From the NCBI RefSeq assembly GCF_028372415.1, contig NC_092874.1, forward strand, positions 333,950,651-334,014,650: 64,000 bases of DNA, in the 5' to 3' direction. The position numbers were made by a program, and so were the translations under genes. Of the stretch, positions 34,811 to 64,000 are shown one piece after another; the stretch's first letter is position 1, and each line of letters begins with the position of its first letter. Below the pieces are notes generated by a model. That model was not told the DNA's origin, did not search any database, and worked only from the letters and a program-made list of their open reading frames with translations. The stretch is from Notamacropus eugenii (Eukaryota; Chordata; Mammalia; Diprotodontia; Macropodidae).

Positions 34811-36002
34811 TACAAAAATACATCTTTATTGTGTTTTAATGCTTTTGCATTATAGAGTTAACAATGACATAAAAACTTAGTTTTTGTGTTAAATATAATT
34901 TAAATAAACACCCACAACCTCCCCCCACCCACTTTAGATAAATCAGCAAAAAAGTTGTTGCAAAATCACCAGGTCTTGTTAGAAATGCAAGTGTGATGTG
35001 TTGATGAAGTTGAAAACTCTAGCATGGTGCCACCGCTTCTGGCTGCCACTCGTTGAGGTGTTAACAAGTTACGAGGGGCAGAGTGGCACGGAATGGAATT
35101 ATTGTAAATTTAATAAATACCCTGTTATGGCTAAATAAAATGAAAGGTCAAGATCTAAATGCTATCATTAAGAACTCTAGTTCACGTTTTCTCTGGTTAG
35201 AAGTCCAATGTCTATATTTGACATGTAGGTAGAAGCAATACTTTTACATAAAACAATAAGGCTCTTCAGGTTATTTTCACATGCAACTACAGAGAGACCT
35301 AGCCAGAATGCATCTGCGAATTAACGTCTTTAGCTTGTTACTGGATTTCCATTCCAGAAATAATTAATTCCTCTTCTCACTTGTAGTAGAATTCAAATGC
35401 ATGTAAGGATAAATAGCTGCTATAACTTTAGAAATCTTTCCCAAAGACCCAGAGCAGCTCCCAGCCTTAACATTAGAGTTCTAAAAATAGTGAGGGGATT
35501 GAGTGTACCCTAAAGGTCCTCTACTGAACTGAAAAATCACATAACGCTTGCTCAATCTGAAAGTGTTCAACCTTCTTCCTTTTCTAAAATTTGAGATGAA
35601 AATTCTTCAGTTAACAAATCCAAGTTTTTCTTACAGCTTCTCTCTCCACTGCCAGTGTTAGAAGATGAACTCATACAGATAAGAATCCAGCTGTCTAAGT
35701 TTTCCATTGTCACTGTGTGGGTGGGCTAGTCCTTAAGTTCTGAAGATATTTATACAGTTTATAGAACTGTCAAAAAACGTTATTAGCCACAACTCATGGA
35801 GGCCAGAAATCAGGACTATCAGTCTAAATTTCTAGGCGACAAATGTGTCATTGCCGAGCAACTCAAAAGATTCAATTTACAGTTCTCCAAGTGGAATTCA
35901 CGGACATGTGTGATTCACATGATCTGCAGTGGGTGTGGTGGAAAGGGGAATGAATAACTAGATCCCAGGAGACATATCCTGAGATACCTTCCCATCATGT
36001 CA
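34811..36002 (-). other. FLCN: Probable FLCN 3' UTR
   Basis: About 1.2 kb downstream of the FLCN stop is free of recognised repeats and ends at a canonical AATAAA (34825-34830). Length and end point are inferred. Confidence 0.55.
34825..34830 (-). promoter_or_regulatory. FLCN: Candidate FLCN poly(A) signal AATAAA
   Basis: TTTATT on the plus strand within 'acatctttattgtgttttaa'. The first canonical signal in repeat-free sequence beyond the FLCN stop. Confidence 0.5.
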
Positions 36003-61545
<25,543 letters not shown>

Positions 61546-61599
61546 TCAGATTATCAGTGTTCATTCAATTAAAACTTCCTTAGTACTTCACTAACAAAA

Positions 61600-61930
61600 A
61601 CTGCTGACATTTACAGAGTGCTCTAAAGTTTGCAAAGTACTCAACACACTATACTATTGGAGCCTTAAAGTAAAACTCTTCCCCCCAACCCAAGTACTCT
61701 GTTTGAGGTCAATTCTGGGATTTTCTTCAGGGCGCAGAGCTGCTGGTGAGAAACTTCTGTCAGTGCATCTTCTCTGAAATTTAAGAGTTTCATCAAGTTG
61801 CCTAAGGAACTGAGATAATAAGGGACTTGCCCAGGTCATACAGCCACCATGTGTCACAGGTGGGTCTACAATCCAGGTCCTCTTGACTCCTGGATCAACT
61901 CTACCCACTACATGACGTTCTTTGTAAGCC
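61600..61930 (-). repeat. MIR-like fragments
   Basis: Plus strand: 'agtgctctaaagtttgcaaa', 'gggacttgcccaggtcatac', 'gtgggtctacaatccaggtc'. Inverted MIR. Confidence 0.5.
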
Positions 61931-62074
61931 ATAAAACATCACACAAGTATGAGTCACGACTATGAATAAGACCTGTATCCTGACCTCTAAGAATTTAAGC
62001 TTCACTGAGGGAGAGAAGTCTTAGACACATATAATGGCTTCTAAATGCAAGCTGGATTTTTTATTACTCCAACA

Positions 62075-62330
62075 AACATTTACTTGATCCCTGTTAAAGG
62101 CAGCATGCTGCGAGGCACAAAGATCAGAAAGATAGAGGCCTTGCCCTCAAGTACCTTACCATCTTGTAAATTCCTTGAGGCAAAGTCCTTAAACATGAAT
62201 AGGTTACAGAAGTAAAGATTAATGGGGTGGACAATCCTGCTGGAGTGAAAGGTGAATGTAAAGATAACAGTAACAAGAAAGCAGTCTGGGGAGTAAGTAG
62301 GTTAGGATAGTAGCAGGAAGAGATGAGACC
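62075..62330 (-). repeat. L2 fragment
   Basis: Plus strand: 'caacaaacatttacttgatc', 'ggccttgccctcaagtacct'. An inverted L2 3' end. A near-copy of its start recurs at 62963-63003. Confidence 0.5.
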
Positions 62331-63058
62331 AACGCCAGAGACAGTGAAGAGGAAGAATCCACAAGATTCAGAAGATTCAAATCAAGTTTTCAGTCTTTGA
62401 GACACCATTAGAAGAGATACTGATGTCAGCAGGAGAAGCTGGGGTGTGGAGAGGAGGAGTTTGATTTTGTCCAGCACTCTCATTCTACAGATGAGGAAGC
62501 AGGGTGGGATGGAATCAAGCATATGAACACAGGTAAGAGACTTCACTTAGGAGAAAGAGATTCCACTTCCTCTCACACTGAAGGACAGGAGAAGAGAAGA
62601 AGGGAAGGTTCACTCTAGAATGAAATCTGACAAGTTCCTCTTGGAATCTTTCTCCTGCTCGGTAAGGTTATCAACACCAACCTCTCTCGTCAGCAGAACA
62701 GGACTTTTGGCTCCACATAAGTCACAGTGCATGAGTTCAGTTCATTTCCAAATCATCTTGCATTGGCAAATGCACATGCCATTTAGTGGTAAGAAGCTCC
62801 ACATTCTAGAGACAGGTTTAAAAAAAAAAACCAATTAATTTCCAAAGGTAAGAATTTTAAAGCCTACAGACAAGCAAATCACTCCCAGATGACTGCAGAT
62901 GAAAATGCACAGAGAGAAATCCATAATAATGGGTGGGATAAGGCTGGCACCTACCACATTACTCCAACAAGTATTTACTTGACCCCTATTAAGGGCAGCA
63001 TGGCCTACCTGGCCTACCACATTTTTTAGCATGCAGAATGTGATTAATGTGTTAGGTG

Positions 63059-63247
63059 CAGGGGTGAGGAACCTGTGGCCTCAAGGCCACATGTGGCTTT
63101 CTAAGTCCTCAAGTATGGTCCAAACTTCACAGAACAAATCCCTTGTAATAAAAGGATTTGTTCTGTAAAACTTGGACTCAGTCAAAAGGCTGCACCCAAC
63201 GACCTGGAAGGTCACGTGGCCTTGAGGTCTCAGGTTATCTACCCCTG
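63059..63247. mobile_element. Palindromic MITE, complete
   Basis: 189 bp from 'caggggtgaggaacctg' to 'caggttatctacccctg'. The termini are inverted repeats, and the centre 'acagaacaaatcccttgtaa' faces 'aaaggatttgttctgt'. 'CAGGGG' ends suggest hAT, but no 8-bp duplication is visible. No coding capacity. Confidence 0.65.
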
Positions 63248-63599
63248 GGGCCTACAAGCAAACAATTCCTGAATGGTTCCTCTTATTCTCTAGTAGATGT
63301 AAAAGAGAAGTCAAGGGAATACTCTTCTTTCTGCCTCCTCTTCCTGAAACACAGGTGCTGCTTGGGTACCATTTACTTACAATTATCTGGGAACCACCAA
63401 CTGAAGAAGGAGGGTCACCATCATTACACAAAAAGGGGATTAAATAGAATGTATCTCAAAAATGCAAAAACCATAAACTGTTCCAAAGGTAAGGTTGGCC
63501 ACTGGCAGCACTGTCAAAACTGTTTCCCAGCTCCAAAGTCAAAACTAAAATTGCCCCACCCTGAAGTTAATTTAAGACAAGTACTTCTAACCAATAATA

Positions 63600-63835
63600 T
63601 CAGCTAACAGCTAAAGTTTATATAGCGTCTTAGGGTTTGCAAAGTACTGTACTGATATTGTCACATTTGATCCTCCAAGGAACCTTGGGATGTAGGTGCT
63701 ATTATTATCCCTATTTTACAAATGAAGAAAACCGAGGCAGATAGAGATTAAGCAACTTGGCCATGATTGCAATTAATAAGTGTCTAAGACTGGATTCCAA
63801 GGCCAGCGCTCTATCCACTGTACCATCCACCTACC
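63600..63835 (-). repeat. MIR, near full length
   Basis: Plus strand: 'gcgtcttagggtttgcaaag', 'tccctattttacaaatgaag', 'gcaacttggccatgattgca', 'ctctatccactgtaccatcc'. An inverted MIR. Confidence 0.7.
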
Positions 63836-64000
63836 TAATTAAGGGTAATTATTCAGGTCATGCCCAGTAGTGTCAGTGAACCTGGAGAAATGTTCTGATC
63901 ACTCACACTTCTGCCTCTGCCATTTTCAATATATATCTACTACCTAAATCTTGCAAGATATTATTTATTACAATGCAATTGCTACATTTGTGGGCAGAAC

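Overview
The window is vertebrate nuclear DNA, almost certainly from a marsupial. Genes are interrupted by long AT-rich introns. The background is dense with MIR/CORE-SINE, L2 and CR1/L3-type LINE relics. On top of these lie tRNA-derived SINEs of the marsupial type (a head reading 'ggcagctaggtggcacagtgg'), L1-type elements and half-L1 (HAL1-like) elements. No bacterial-style operons, CRISPR arrays or phage are present. The species cannot be named from this sequence alone.

Three protein-coding genes are recognised, in the same order and orientation as human 17p11.2. (1) MPRIP, + strand: only the last coding exon (9589-9660) is identified. Positions 1-9588 are intron, and a probable very long 3' UTR may reach a poly(A) signal near 17788. 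(2) PLD6 (MitoPLD/Zucchini), - strand: two coding exons (26563-27115 and 25441-25679), start codon inside a CpG island at about 25.8-27.65 kb. (3) FLCN (folliculin), - strand: all eleven coding exons between 61488 and 36003. Their coding lengths sum to 1740 nt (579 codons plus stop), every boundary has a canonical AG/GT site, and the 3' UTR runs to about 34.8 kb. MPRIP and PLD6 converge. PLD6 and FLCN are tandem, with about 7.7 kb of repeat-filled DNA between them.

Layout: 1-9.6 kb MPRIP intron (L2, SINEs, one near-complete HAL1-like element); 9.6-17.8 kb MPRIP terminal exon and presumed 3' UTR; 17.8-24.9 kb intergenic (L1 3' end nested in a MIR, L2, L3, SINEs); 24.9-27.7 kb PLD6; 27.7-34.8 kb intergenic (a HAL1-like element nested precisely inside an older L1/HAL1 ORF1, and an unidentified retropseudogene); 34.8-61.5 kb FLCN (introns carry L2, L3, hAT MITEs, a solo LTR and a third HAL1-like element); 61.5-64 kb FLCN upstream (probably 5'-UTR intron).

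Most notable observations: three copies of an L1-like element with ORF1 but no ORF2, two of them with a YY1-type box at the 5' end like that of human L1; a GC-rich GGGGCC-containing expansion that inserts a Pro/Ala linker in PLD6; loss of the human FLCN C8 frameshift-hotspot tract; a poly(A)-only insertion with target-site duplication; and a solo LTR resolved by its 5-bp duplication. None of these is a wholly new system. They are lineage-specific variations and a readable record of nested insertions. All assignments come from reading the sequence; no database search was run.
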